This document shows positions 1-6,795 of a stretch of DNA of 7,541 bases, piece after piece. The stretch lies in the NCBI GenBank assembly GCA_965555375.1, contig CBEWDL010000154.1, positions 1 to 7,541 of the forward strand, written 5' to 3'. A program made the translations under genes and the position numbers. Under the pieces are notes generated by a model, which had not been told where the DNA came from, did no database searches, and was given only the letters and a program-made list of their open reading frames with translations. The stretch comes from CBDVBL01 sp965555375. Lineage in GTDB: Bacteria > Zixibacteria > MSB-5A5 > UBA10806. Every line of letters begins with the position of its first letter. The first letter of the stretch is position 1.

Positions 1-1
1 C

Positions 2-1207
2 TTCGTTAAGCCCAACGAATTATTTCCGCTGGTAGGCAGTATATCTTTTCCTTATGAGAGGTTGGTGGCGATCATAGTTATTGTGCGCCTGGGTATGGGC
101 ATCGCTTTCGTGGAAAAAAAGTTCAGGATCCGTTACCTGGATTACGGCATTCTGGCGTTTTTCGTAGCGGTTTTTTTCTCTCTTCCGGGAGCGACGGATA
201 TAGCTGCGGCACGGGGTGAATTCGATATTTTTGCCAAGATAATTCTTGTATATTTCTTAATAGTCCAGATTGTGAATACCGAGTCGAGATACAAGACTAT
301 CATCTGGTTATATGTGCTGTCCGTTGGATTTTTCGCCGTTTTCTCATCCTGGCATTATTATATCGGCGATTACAAAGTTGCCCAGGGAATCGCCAGAGCC
401 TATCTTCCGGGAGGATCTTCGTATGCCGATCCAAATTCGCTGGCCACATCCCTGGTACTGGGCGTCCCGTTTATGTTCCTGCTGGCGAGATCCTATAAGA
501 GCATTGTTTTGAAGATTCTTCTTGCCACCATGATCGCGGCCTGCGTATGGACGATTGTTCTCACCGGTTCGAGAGGGGGCATGCTCGGAATTATTGCCGT
601 TCTGTTTCTGATGGGGTTATTCAGCAAACATAAATTCGCAACGCTGGTGATGGTGATTGCAGCGATTATTGTTCTGGGGCTCGTTGCTCCCGAACAGTAT
701 ATGGAGCGATTTGAGAGCATTGCCCAGTATAACCAGGAGGATGAGACCGGAGCCGGAAATTCGGCGAGAGGGCGAATAGAGGGATTGAAATACGGTTTCA
801 AATTCTTTCTTGAAAGGCCCATTACGGGTGTGGGGATGGAAAATTTCCCCTATCACTTCTTTCAGGAAGGTAAAGGATGGTTCAATCCGCATAATATGGT
901 CGCCAAGCTCTTCTCCGAGTTGGGAATTATCGGGGTAATCGCCTTTTCGTTTTTTATCTTCAGGTTTTTCAGAATTCTTGCTCGCTCGAAAACGCTATAC
1001 CGCAGCGCCGGATGGCGACCTGATTTTGTCTTCTACATGAGCACAGCATTGCAAATAGCGTTACTTATGCTATTTTTCCAGGGCCTGTTCGGTCATAATC
1101 TCTATCGATTCAACTGGTATATATTTGCCGGGTTTGCCGCTGTTATTGACAATCTTGTTAAGACACGATTCAATCAGAACACAGCGATTGGAAATAGATC
1201 TGTTTAA
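2..1207 (+). CDS. O-antigen ligase / Wzy-like polytopic membrane protein (5' partial)
   Basis: Inner-membrane protein of the O-antigen ligase/polymerase superfamily (Wzy_C type), which joins lipid-linked glycan chains or repeat units at the periplasmic face. The sequence shows many hydrophobic segments and a TGSRGG motif followed by a membrane helix. Further on there is a hydrophilic loop containing ARGRIEG, then GVGMENF, an HN pair (FNPHN) and SELGIIG, the usual order in this family. A YADPNSLA segment resembles the DxND-like loop of exosortase-associated ligases. A TTG at 62 could be taken as the start, but the frame is open to the window edge. The 20 codons before it read FVKPNELFP and onward, like the conserved N-terminal region after the first helices, so the true start very probably lies upstream. 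The gene ends with TAA at 1205-1207. Family sequence cannot separate ligase from polymerase, or lipid A-core from protein acceptor. Confidence 0.85.
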   Translation, partial: FVKPNELFPLVGSISFPYERLVAIIVIVRLGMGIAFVEKKFRIRYLDYGILAFFVAVFFSLPGATDIAAARGEFDIFAKIILVYFLIVQIVNTESRYKTIIWLYVLSVGFFAVFSSWHYYIGDYKVAQGIARAYLPGGSSYADPNSLATSLVLGVPFMFLLARSYKSIVLKILLATMIAACVWTIVLTGSRGGMLGIIAVLFLMGLFSKHKFATLVMVIAAIIVLGLVAPEQYMERFESIAQYNQEDETGAGNSARGRIEGLKYGFKFFLERPITGVGMENFPYHFFQEGKGWFNPHNMVAKLFSELGIIGVIAFSFFIFRFFRILARSKTLYRSAGWRPDFVFYMSTALQIALLMLFFQGLFGHNLYRFNWYIFAGFAAVIDNLVKTRFNQNTAIGNRSV

Positions 1208-1240
1208 AGTAAACGGACCATAATTCCCTCGCAAGGTGCG

Positions 1241-2431
1241 TTAGTTTACAGATTCCCGTGATAGTCTATCTTTAGGCGGGCTCCCAAGACGTTCATCATA
1301 TATCTGCTTGAATAGCTCAATCAGTTTTGCAGCGCTGTGCCTGACATCGAATCTTCTTGCGGCCTCTTGTTTGAATTCTTGAAATGTATTCTTCAGATCG
1401 GGGTTTGCCAGGACCTGTTCCATGGCGATGGCGAGGGCGGAGGCATCCTGCGGCGGAATCCGTATGGCCGGCGTATGCTCTATTGCCTCCTGCAAGCCGA
1501 TGCAGTCGGAGGCGATTAGAGGAACGCCTGCGGCTAAAGACTCGCAGGCCACCAGACCCCAGGCCTCCCAGACGGATGGCATCAAGACGGCATCGCATCC
1601 TTTCATGATCCCGGCCACGTCGGGGTCGAAAGGAAGAAACTTAAAATAGCGGTTAACCCCCTTTTTTTCGATCTCGATTTTATATTCTCTCTCGTAATCG
1701 CCGGAGCCGACTGCCAGTATAACGAAGCTATCAACATGTCCCTTATCCTTAAGGATCATAGCGGCATCTATGATGTGCCCGAATCCCTTTTCCGGCATAA
1801 ACCTGCCGAAAAAACCAAAGATGGATTTTCTATCGTCGAGGCCTAACCTGGATCTGAGGTTTTTGCCTGCGTCTGGCAGAGCTTCGAGAAAAGAGGCCGG
1901 CAGAATGCCGTGGTTAATTACAACCCACCGTGCTTTATCATCCTCGAAGTCCGGGAATGATTTCCTGAAATGCTCCATTATGCCATTGCTGACACCATGA
2001 AAAATATTGACATTCTTCATGGCCTTCGCGAATAGGAAGCGTTTGAGCCTGCCGCGTTTCCCGCGGAAATACTTTTCTTCGAAAATCCCGTGCATAGTCA
2101 TGACATGGGGTATACGAAACAGCCAATTGACCACCGAAACGTGAAAAGCTGAAATAAATCCCTGACTGTGGATCAAATGAAATCTGCGCCTGAGTAATTG
2201 AGACGCCACGTTTATAGCGAGGGTACTTTTGCCCATAATCAGAGGCGCCCAGACTACTTTTATTCCGGCAGAGCGCATATCGTTTTCTAAATAATCTCTT
2301 TCCATAGTAGGCGAAGCCAGGACGGTAATGTCGAACTCATCGGTCGGGAAGTAGCTATATGTGTATTTGAGGAAGGTTCTTATGCCGCCGAGGGGCCAGT
2401 TGCAGACAGACAGGATCTTTATTTTCGGCAA
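1241..2431 (-). CDS. Family 4 (GT-B) glycosyltransferase
   Basis: Retaining, nucleotide-sugar-dependent glycosyltransferase of the GT4 family, acting at the cytoplasmic face in glycan assembly. Its 396 residues are the usual length. The N-terminal Rossmann half starts IKILSVCNWPLGG with the Gly-Gly acceptor-side loop (15-16) and includes HSQG (88-91), MHG (113-115) and VSNG (147-150). The C-terminal half has GRFMPEKG (209-216) and the E-x7-E motif, Glu289 to Glu297 in VWEAWGLVACE, which contacts the donor sugar nucleotide. The start is a TTG at 2431-2429. An in-frame TAA immediately precedes it and the next Met is residue 43, inside the fold, so TTG is the only sensible start. A run of eight G lies 4 nt upstream on the coding strand and probably serves as ribosome binding site. 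The gene is transcribed against its neighbours and converges on the ligase gene. Donor and acceptor cannot be told. Confidence 0.93.
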   Translation of the reverse strand: MPKIKILSVCNWPLGGIRTFLKYTYSYFPTDEFDITVLASPTMERDYLENDMRSAGIKVVWAPLIMGKSTLAINVASQLLRRRFHLIHSQGFISAFHVSVVNWLFRIPHVMTMHGIFEEKYFRGKRGRLKRFLFAKAMKNVNIFHGVSNGIMEHFRKSFPDFEDDKARWVVINHGILPASFLEALPDAGKNLRSRLGLDDRKSIFGFFGRFMPEKGFGHIIDAAMILKDKGHVDSFVILAVGSGDYEREYKIEIEKKGVNRYFKFLPFDPDVAGIMKGCDAVLMPSVWEAWGLVACESLAAGVPLIASDCIGLQEAIEHTPAIRIPPQDASALAIAMEQVLANPDLKNTFQEFKQEAARRFDVRHSAAKLIELFKQIYDERLGSPPKDRLSRESVN

Positions 2432-2435
2432 TTAT

Positions 2436-2443
2436 CCCCCCCC
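2436..2443 (-). promoter_or_regulatory. G8 tract acting as ribosome binding site of the minus-strand glycosyltransferase
   Basis: On the coding strand, eight consecutive G followed by ATAA lead directly into the TTG start at 2431. A G run can pair with the anti-Shine-Dalgarno sequence using G-U pairs. No other Shine-Dalgarno-like sequence lies at a suitable distance. Homopolymers of this length are prone to slippage, which here would alter ribosome-binding strength or spacing without shifting the reading frame. Confidence 0.4.
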
Positions 2444-2591
2444 GCCCGGTATAGAACGCGGAAAGCGATACCGACTATACAATCCCGAGAATTGCTTTTA
2501 TCTTCGCTTTTGGGAACTCGCATAAAATGACTCTTATGGTGCTGTTTTAATGCTTGTCTTTCATAACAGGATTGCCAATCGATATTCATTT

Positions 2592-2617
2592 GCCTGGATC
2601 TGAATATATAACCAGGC
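2592..2617. repeat. Inverted repeat GCCTGG-N14-CCAGGC
   Basis: GCCTGG at 2592-2597 is perfectly complementary to CCAGGC at 2612-2617, around a 14-base AT-rich centre. No T run follows on either strand, so it is not an intrinsic terminator. Its position about 50 bp upstream of the plus-strand promoter -35 element would suit a binding site for a dimeric regulator. That reading is an inference from one 6-bp match. Confidence 0.3.
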
Positions 2618-2667
2618 GAAAAACGAGTAAAGCAGAATAATCGCTTAGCTTGAGATCATTATGAAGG

Positions 2668-2696
2668 TTGACAGAAATCTGAAAGCGATCTATATT
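2668..2696 (+). promoter_or_regulatory. Sigma-70-type promoter for the CapK operon
   Basis: A perfect -35 hexamer TTGACA (2668-2673), a 17-base spacer and a -10 hexamer TATATT (2691-2696, five of six consensus bases) form a near-ideal housekeeping promoter. Transcription would begin near 2703 and read into the gene at 2962, with an untranslated leader of roughly 260 nt. No better candidate lies closer to the gene. Confidence 0.65.
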
Positions 2697-2751
2697 GGTT
2701 CTAAGCGTATGCCTTGGGCTATCTTATAAGACGGGAGAATAGCCGGGCCTC

Positions 2752-2847
2752 AGCAGGCTAAAGCTCAAGGAAGATATGGCGAAATAGGACAAAGGCCTGC
2801 TTGTTGGGGTCGTTATCTGTGGAGCGTTCAAGAGGAGGAGAGCCTGC
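2752..2847 (+). promoter_or_regulatory. Leader segment with alternative base-pairing partners
   Basis: One left arm, AGCAGGCT at 2752-2759, can pair either with GCCTGCT (2795-2801) or with AGCCTGC (2841-2847). Each option gives seven Watson-Crick pairs and they exclude each other. The second partner also lies in the loop of a possible CGTTC/GAACG hairpin (2825-2829 with 2849-2853). This arrangement is seen in leaders that switch between structures, but short complementary GC-rich words can occur by chance and no known riboswitch core was recognised. Confidence 0.22.
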
Positions 2848-2961
2848 GGAACGGAATAGATTCATCAAGGGGGATCCCCGGGATTCAGTATCGAGTTACC
2901 TTTTTTGAGGATTATTCAGGGCGAACCTAAGGACAAACCCGGTTTTAGATTTTAAGGGATA

Positions 2962-4302
2962 ATGGCGAGCGCATTTTACAATTATCTACACAGCAGTGTA
3001 TATCGTATCAAAGACTCGATAAAGGGCACGGGAGTTTATAAGTGGCTGGATACTTTGATGTTAGAGCAGACGCTCGGTCCCGTGAAGATGGAGGGAATTC
3101 AAAGCAGGCGTCTGAGGGATATTATCATTCATGCCCGAAATCATTCTCCCTATTACCGAAAGCTATTTGAAGAACGCGGTATTAAGATAGACGATGATTT
3201 CAACATTTCGCGGCTAAAGGATTTGCCTCTTCTAAGACGTGAAGATCTGCAGAATAATTATAAGAATATTCTCTGTGGTGATGCCGGAGAAGTCTATCCC
3301 AACTCCTCCGGAGGTTCTACCGGTAATCCGGTTAATTTCTACCAGGATGAATCCTACAAATCGTTCTCTCAGGCGGCGAATCTGTTGTTCTTGAACTGGA
3401 TGGGCATTCGCTCAGGAGATAAGTCGGCAGCGGTCTGGGGCGCCGATAGGGATTTTAAGGATCTGTCTTTACGTGATAAATTCTGGATCAAGTTTGATCG
3501 GGTGAAAGGGCTCAATGCGTTTTCAATGTCCGATGAGCAGATAGCCAGGTTTCTGGCTGAACTAAACAGGTTCAAGCCAAGATTAGTCTATGGATACGCG
3601 TCGGCTTTGTATCTGGTGGCGAAATATATAAATAGCGCTGAGCCCTTGAAATATGCGCCAACGGCCGTTCGTTCCTCGGCGGAGATGCTTTATGATTTTC
3701 AACGTCAGGAAATCGAAAAAGCGTTCGGAACGAGAGTCTATGATTTTTACGGCTCGCGCGAGATTAATAATTTAACCGGAGAATGCTCAATGCATGAGGG
3801 GATGCATATTCTCTCCTCCGGCAGAATCGTGGAGATTGTGGACGATGAGGGACGTCCGGTCGCGGATGGAATCGGGGGGCAGATTGCGGTTACCGATCTG
3901 ACAAATTTCGCATTTCCCTTCGTGCGTTATCTAAATGGCGATATGGCGGTGAAAAGTACCAGCCGTTGTTCTTGTGGCCGGGGATATCCGCTGATCGAGA
4001 AGATACAGGGTCGAACCAGCGATGTTATAGTCGTGGATGGTCAGTTCATTCACGGCGAGTTTTTCACACATCTGTTCTACAACAAACCGGAAATCATCCA
4101 GTTCCAATTAATACAGGAGGATGCCCGAAGATTAAGGCTTATCGTGGTTAGCAGGGAGGAAAACCCGAATCTTGATGATGTTATCGCCGGCATACGAAAG
4201 AAAGTAGGGGCTCAAGTAAACATCGAGATAGAGTTTACAGACCATATACCTCCTACGGCGTCCGGCAAACACAGGTTTACGATATCCAGGCTAAAGAAAT
4301 GA
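2962..4302 (+). CDS. PaaK/CapK-family adenylate-forming enzyme (CapK1)
   Basis: Member of the phenylacetate-CoA ligase-like (PaaK/CapK, COG1541 type) branch of the adenylate-forming superfamily, whose members activate a carboxylic acid with ATP and usually pass it to a thiol. The 446 residues are typical. The phosphate-binding loop is SSGGSTGNP (115-123). The adenine-side motif YGSRE (263-267) is the form common in CapK proteins. The ribose-binding Asp is in RYLNGDM (Asp327), GRTSD (350-354) marks the hinge, and the C-terminal catalytic Lys is in ASGKHRF (Lys436). Cys275, His282, Cys336 and Cys338 (GEC, GMH, CSCGR) form a possible metal site. The ATG start has a weak AAGGGA only 2 nt upstream, and an in-frame TAA at 2953-2955 rules out an earlier start. 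The acid substrate and acceptor are unknown. In polysaccharide loci such enzymes are presumed to prepare acyl or aryl decorations. Confidence 0.92.
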   Translation: MASAFYNYLHSSVYRIKDSIKGTGVYKWLDTLMLEQTLGPVKMEGIQSRRLRDIIIHARNHSPYYRKLFEERGIKIDDDFNISRLKDLPLLRREDLQNNYKNILCGDAGEVYPNSSGGSTGNPVNFYQDESYKSFSQAANLLFLNWMGIRSGDKSAAVWGADRDFKDLSLRDKFWIKFDRVKGLNAFSMSDEQIARFLAELNRFKPRLVYGYASALYLVAKYINSAEPLKYAPTAVRSSAEMLYDFQRQEIEKAFGTRVYDFYGSREINNLTGECSMHEGMHILSSGRIVEIVDDEGRPVADGIGGQIAVTDLTNFAFPFVRYLNGDMAVKSTSRCSCGRGYPLIEKIQGRTSDVIVVDGQFIHGEFFTHLFYNKPEIIQFQLIQEDARRLRLIVVSREENPNLDDVIAGIRKKVGAQVNIEIEFTDHIPPTASGKHRFTISRLKK

Positions 4303-4352
4303 CCGGAGAGTGAAAACCGGTGAGTGGCCAAAATTAGGCTCGGCTGCCAGAT

Positions 4353-4404
4353 GCAAATATACGGAAGGCAAATCGGCAGGGACGATCCCGAGGAAGTGCA
4401 AATC
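4353..4404 (+). repeat. Short direct repeats of GCAAAT in the CapK1-SGNH gap
   Basis: GCAAAT occurs at 4353-4358, 4368-4373 and 4398-4403. The last two sit in a longer shared word, GGAAGGCAAATC (4363-4374) and GGAAGTGCAAATC (4392-4404), differing by one inserted T. A 4-bp hairpin GGGA-CGA-TCCC (4379-4389) lies between them. The 119-bp gap otherwise shows no gene or terminator. The repeats could bind a protein or be relics of duplication. Nothing decides between these. Confidence 0.3.
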
Positions 4405-4421
4405 AACTTAAATCTATTTCT

Positions 4422-5156
4422 ATGAAGAGTTATCTGAAAACAGTATTAATAATTTCATTGGCCTTGAATGCTGTTGGCGTCTTCGTTGCCTTCAGGGCGG
4501 TCGGCTATCGACGTAATGTCAATTATTACCTTGATAAATATACCAATTTGGTCTCAGAATTCTCGGGTAGAAGTAGGTATGAAGCGGAGAATAAAAGGCT
4601 CGTTTCAGAGGTACAAGTTCAGAATAGGTTCGTCTTTATGGGCACTCAAATTACCGAAAACTGGGATCTGGATCATTATTTCGATGAATTCGAGGCGATA
4701 AATCGCGGGATTTCGGGGCAGAGGCTGGCAGGATACCTGCTGCGGTTCATGCCGGATGTGATCGATCTGAATCCGAAGGCGGCAATCATTGAGTTCAGCT
4801 CATATAATTTCCGTCCGCAAAATAGCCTGGATGAACTGAAAGACTATATCGTCAGTATCGCCGCCCTGGCCCGATATAATGGAATAGAGCCTGTCCTGAC
4901 CACCGTTATACCGGTGCGTCAGGAACTTGACATATCTGATTCTTATTCAGTATCGGATAGTCTGGCAGAATTCAATGACTGGCTGAAGGAATATTGCCTG
5001 GAGAACGAATATCTTCTGGCCGATTTTAACGACGTCCTTTCAAATGACCGGGGGTTTCTGGCGGAGGAATCTTCTATCGATAATACGCATCTGACCGAAG
5101 CTGGATATGATCGTATCAGCCGGGCCATGTTGAGGATTCTGGAGAAATTAGAATAG
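4422..5156 (+). CDS. Membrane-anchored SGNH-hydrolase-like protein with degenerate active site
   Basis: The 244-residue product has one N-terminal membrane helix (about 7-24, then basic GYRR), so the rest most likely faces the periplasm. A charged, possibly coiled-coil linker (30-66) leads to an SGNH/GDSL-like domain. Block I reads VFMGTQITENWDL (71-83), where functional relatives have GDSIT, so the nucleophilic Ser and preceding Asp are replaced by Gln76 and Thr75. Block II NRGISGQ (94-100) is intact. Block III reads EFSSYNF (124-130), lacking the expected Gly of GxND and keeping an Asn. Block V DNTH (220-223) keeps the Asp-x-x-His. Active relatives deacylate or transacylate glycans and lipids; this protein looks catalytically altered or inactive and may bind glycan or act as scaffold. 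No Shine-Dalgarno is visible just before the ATG, but the hydrophobic segment begins directly after MKSYLK, supporting this start. It lies between two CapK genes. Confidence 0.8.
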   Translation: MKSYLKTVLIISLALNAVGVFVAFRAVGYRRNVNYYLDKYTNLVSEFSGRSRYEAENKRLVSEVQVQNRFVFMGTQITENWDLDHYFDEFEAINRGISGQRLAGYLLRFMPDVIDLNPKAAIIEFSSYNFRPQNSLDELKDYIVSIAALARYNGIEPVLTTVIPVRQELDISDSYSVSDSLAEFNDWLKEYCLENEYLLADFNDVLSNDRGFLAEESSIDNTHLTEAGYDRISRAMLRILEKLE

Positions 5157-5191
5157 ATGGCTCGAATCAGTCGAAATCCAATTAATTTGCT

Positions 5192-5198
5192 AAGGAGG
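5192..5198 (+). promoter_or_regulatory. Strong Shine-Dalgarno that selects the GTG start of CapK2
   Basis: AAGGAGG lies 9 nt before the GTG at 5208 and is the only near-perfect ribosome binding site in the window. An ATG at 5201 sits only 2 nt from it and opens a ten-codon frame ending at TAG 5231-5233, so it is not the gene start. An in-frame ATG at 5223 is a poorer alternative because of distance. Confidence 0.75.
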
Positions 5199-5207
5199 GG
5201 ATGAGGA

Positions 5208-6578
5208 GTGGAAATTCCGGCAATGTTGAGTAGAAGAATCTTTTTGCCTCTATTCTATAAGTGGTACAATATACCCGGGCCAATGAAATATTATAAAATC
5301 TACAAAAAAAGCCAGTATAATGACAGGGGTACTATCAATAATCTGCAGATCGGCCTATTAAGAAATTTAATCAGTCACGCTTATGATAATATCGGTTTTT
5401 ATAAGCAGGTTCTGGAGAAATCCGGGGCGACCCCCGAGGATATAGGATCTCCAAAGGATCTGCAGGCCTTACCATTTTTGACTAAAAAAGATATCAGAGA
5501 GAATCTCGAGCAGATGACCGCAAAAGATATCGATTATGATAAAACGGGTGTGTATTCGGGAGGTACAACCGGACCAAGGCTTAAGTTCTACAGGGATTTT
5601 GAGTGTAAATCGAAACGTCTGGCGCTGGGCTGGCTTTGTGATAGCTGGCTTGGCTGGGAACCCGGGGTAAAGGTGAGCTATGTCTGGCCGGCCATGCAGG
5701 ACATAGATACCAGGAGGTCTTTGAGGCAAGTTTTATTGGAAAAGATTATTACACGTGCTCAGGGATTGGCCTCAGCGGGTATGTCGGAGAGGGAATTGCA
5801 GTATAATCTCAACAGACTGATATCGTTTCGGCCCTATATAGTAAAGGGTTTCCCGAGCGCGCTGAACGCAATGGCCGATTATATTGTCAATACGGGGAGA
5901 GATATTGATTTCGTGAAAGGTGTTGTCTCAACAGGCGAGCCGCTTCAAAGGCCTCAAAAGGTGCTTATTGAAAAAGCCTTCAATTCTAAAGTATTTAATC
6001 ATTACTCCAATCGCGAGAACGGCCCCATCGCCAGCCAGTGTGAGCAACGAAACTATCTTCACATTCTGGCCGATAGCGTGATAGTAGAGATAGTCAAAGA
6101 TAATAAGCCCTGCGGGCCGAATGTATTCGGGGATATCGTCATTACCGATCTTCTGAATTACGCTACCCCTTTGATAAGATACCGGACCGGCGATATGGGA
6201 ATGCTGGTTGAAGGAGTCTGCTCCTGCGGACGCAATTATCCGTTGCTGTCAACCGTTGTAGGCAGGTCATCCGACAACCTGTATAGAAGCGACGGTTCGA
6301 TGGTATCCGGCAGCCTTATCGCAGGGCATCTCAATTCTGATGTCAACGCGCCGAATATCAACCAGTTTCAGATAGTCCAGGAGAAGATCGGCGAGGTTTA
6401 TATATATCATCTGCCCGGCGAAGAGATCGATTTAGATGTCGAACAATACTTCAGCAATTTTCTGCGGCACTATCTGGGGAATGAAACAAGCGTGATTTTT
6501 AAAACGGTGGGAGAATTAAAAAAGGAAGAGTCGGGCAAGTTACTTTTTATTAAAAATCTTGCGAAGATAAATAAGTAA
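5208..6578 (+). CDS. PaaK/CapK-family adenylate-forming enzyme (CapK2)
   Basis: Second, divergent CapK-type enzyme, 456 residues, with the same architecture as the protein at 2962-4302. The phosphate-binding loop is YSGGTTGPR (116-124). The ribose-binding motif is the canonical RYRTGDMG (324-331), followed by CSCGR (338-342), VGRSSD (351-356) and a C-terminal ESGKLLF with the presumed catalytic Lys444. Cys278, His285, Cys338 and Cys340 repeat the Cys/His set of the paralogue. The adenine-side motif reads YSNRE (266-270) instead of YGSRE, which may alter nucleotide or acid binding. The acid-binding middle region (about 140-260) differs strongly from the paralogue, so the two probably use different acids or act on different acceptors (inference). 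It starts at GTG 5208, supported by AAGGAGG 9 nt upstream. It is third in the presumed CapK-SGNH-CapK operon, 51 bp after the SGNH-like gene. No CoA-dependent acyltransferase or acyl carrier protein is visible in the window. Confidence 0.9.
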   Translation: MEIPAMLSRRIFLPLFYKWYNIPGPMKYYKIYKKSQYNDRGTINNLQIGLLRNLISHAYDNIGFYKQVLEKSGATPEDIGSPKDLQALPFLTKKDIRENLEQMTAKDIDYDKTGVYSGGTTGPRLKFYRDFECKSKRLALGWLCDSWLGWEPGVKVSYVWPAMQDIDTRRSLRQVLLEKIITRAQGLASAGMSERELQYNLNRLISFRPYIVKGFPSALNAMADYIVNTGRDIDFVKGVVSTGEPLQRPQKVLIEKAFNSKVFNHYSNRENGPIASQCEQRNYLHILADSVIVEIVKDNKPCGPNVFGDIVITDLLNYATPLIRYRTGDMGMLVEGVCSCGRNYPLLSTVVGRSSDNLYRSDGSMVSGSLIAGHLNSDVNAPNINQFQIVQEKIGEVYIYHLPGEEIDLDVEQYFSNFLRHYLGNETSVIFKTVGELKKEESGKLLFIKNLAKINK

Positions 6579-6758
6579 CCTGTTTATCCTCGGTTGACTG
6601 ATGTAGTATGATATGGTGAGAGAAATGTATTCACTGCATATGACTTTTTTTCATCATGAGAGATTTGAAAAAAGTTGCGTTAGACCTGAATGTCATTACC
6701 TATTATTCGGGATGCAAATATTTTTCAGTAACCAGACCTGTAAATAGAATCCGGGCAG

Positions 6759-6786
6759 TTGACAACCTTAATCATTCTGTGATAAA
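6759..6786 (+). promoter_or_regulatory. Possible promoter directly abutting the last glycosyltransferase
   Basis: TTGACA (6759-6764), a 16-base spacer and GATAAA (6781-6786, four of six -10 consensus bases) lie just before the ATG at 6796. Transcription would begin about 6793, leaving almost no untranslated leader. That fits the absence of any Shine-Dalgarno before this ATG. The perfect -35 supports it; the imperfect -10 weakens it. Confidence 0.35.
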
Positions 6787-6795
6787 TCGAACAGT

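Larger units (their letters stand above)
2432..2961. other. 530-bp intergenic regulatory region
   Basis: This gap lies between the starts of two divergently transcribed genes. No convincing coding sequence is visible on either strand. The left third is AT-rich and contains a 6-bp inverted repeat (2592-2617). A strong plus-strand promoter sits at 2668-2696. The remaining 260 bases up to the CapK1 start would be transcribed as a leader and contain several short complementary segments: 2717-2722 with 2739-2744, 2752-2758 with 2795-2801, 2753-2759 with 2841-2847, and 2825-2829 with 2849-2853. A T6 run at 2901-2906 is not directly preceded by a stable hairpin. I recognise no known riboswitch class, tRNA or insertion-sequence end. 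A clear promoter for the minus-strand gene was not found. Confidence 0.6.

Noticed and set aside
1209..1249. Inverted repeat GTAAAC...GTTTAC between the convergent stop codons, as a bidirectional terminator.
   Set aside because: Only six AT-rich pairs around a 29-base loop and no T run directly after either arm.
2661..2729. A 22-codon ATG frame in the intergenic region.
   Set aside because: It has no Shine-Dalgarno and overlaps the strong promoter, which would start transcription inside it.
2872..2882. GGATCCCCGGG, identical to the BamHI-SmaI part of pUC polylinkers, suggesting vector contamination.
   Set aside because: The match stops after 11 bases; the flanks do not continue as polylinker on either side.
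2901..2906. T6 run as an intrinsic terminator or attenuator in the CapK leader.
   Set aside because: The nearest GC-rich hairpin (GGGG/CCCC at 2869-2879) ends more than 20 bases before the T run.
2730..2930. A 66-codon open frame on the plus strand in the leader, possibly a decayed gene.
   Set aside because: It lacks a usable start codon, resembles no family I recognise, and that length is not surprising by chance across six frames.
5201..5233. Ten-codon frame starting at an ATG right after the CapK2 Shine-Dalgarno, as a leader peptide.
   Set aside because: Spacing of 2 nt is too short for good initiation; the GTG at 5208 has proper spacing and begins a family-like protein.
6645..6651. T7 run after CapK2 as a terminator.
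   Set aside because: The only stem before it is about five pairs including a wobble, and it is separated from the T run by several bases.
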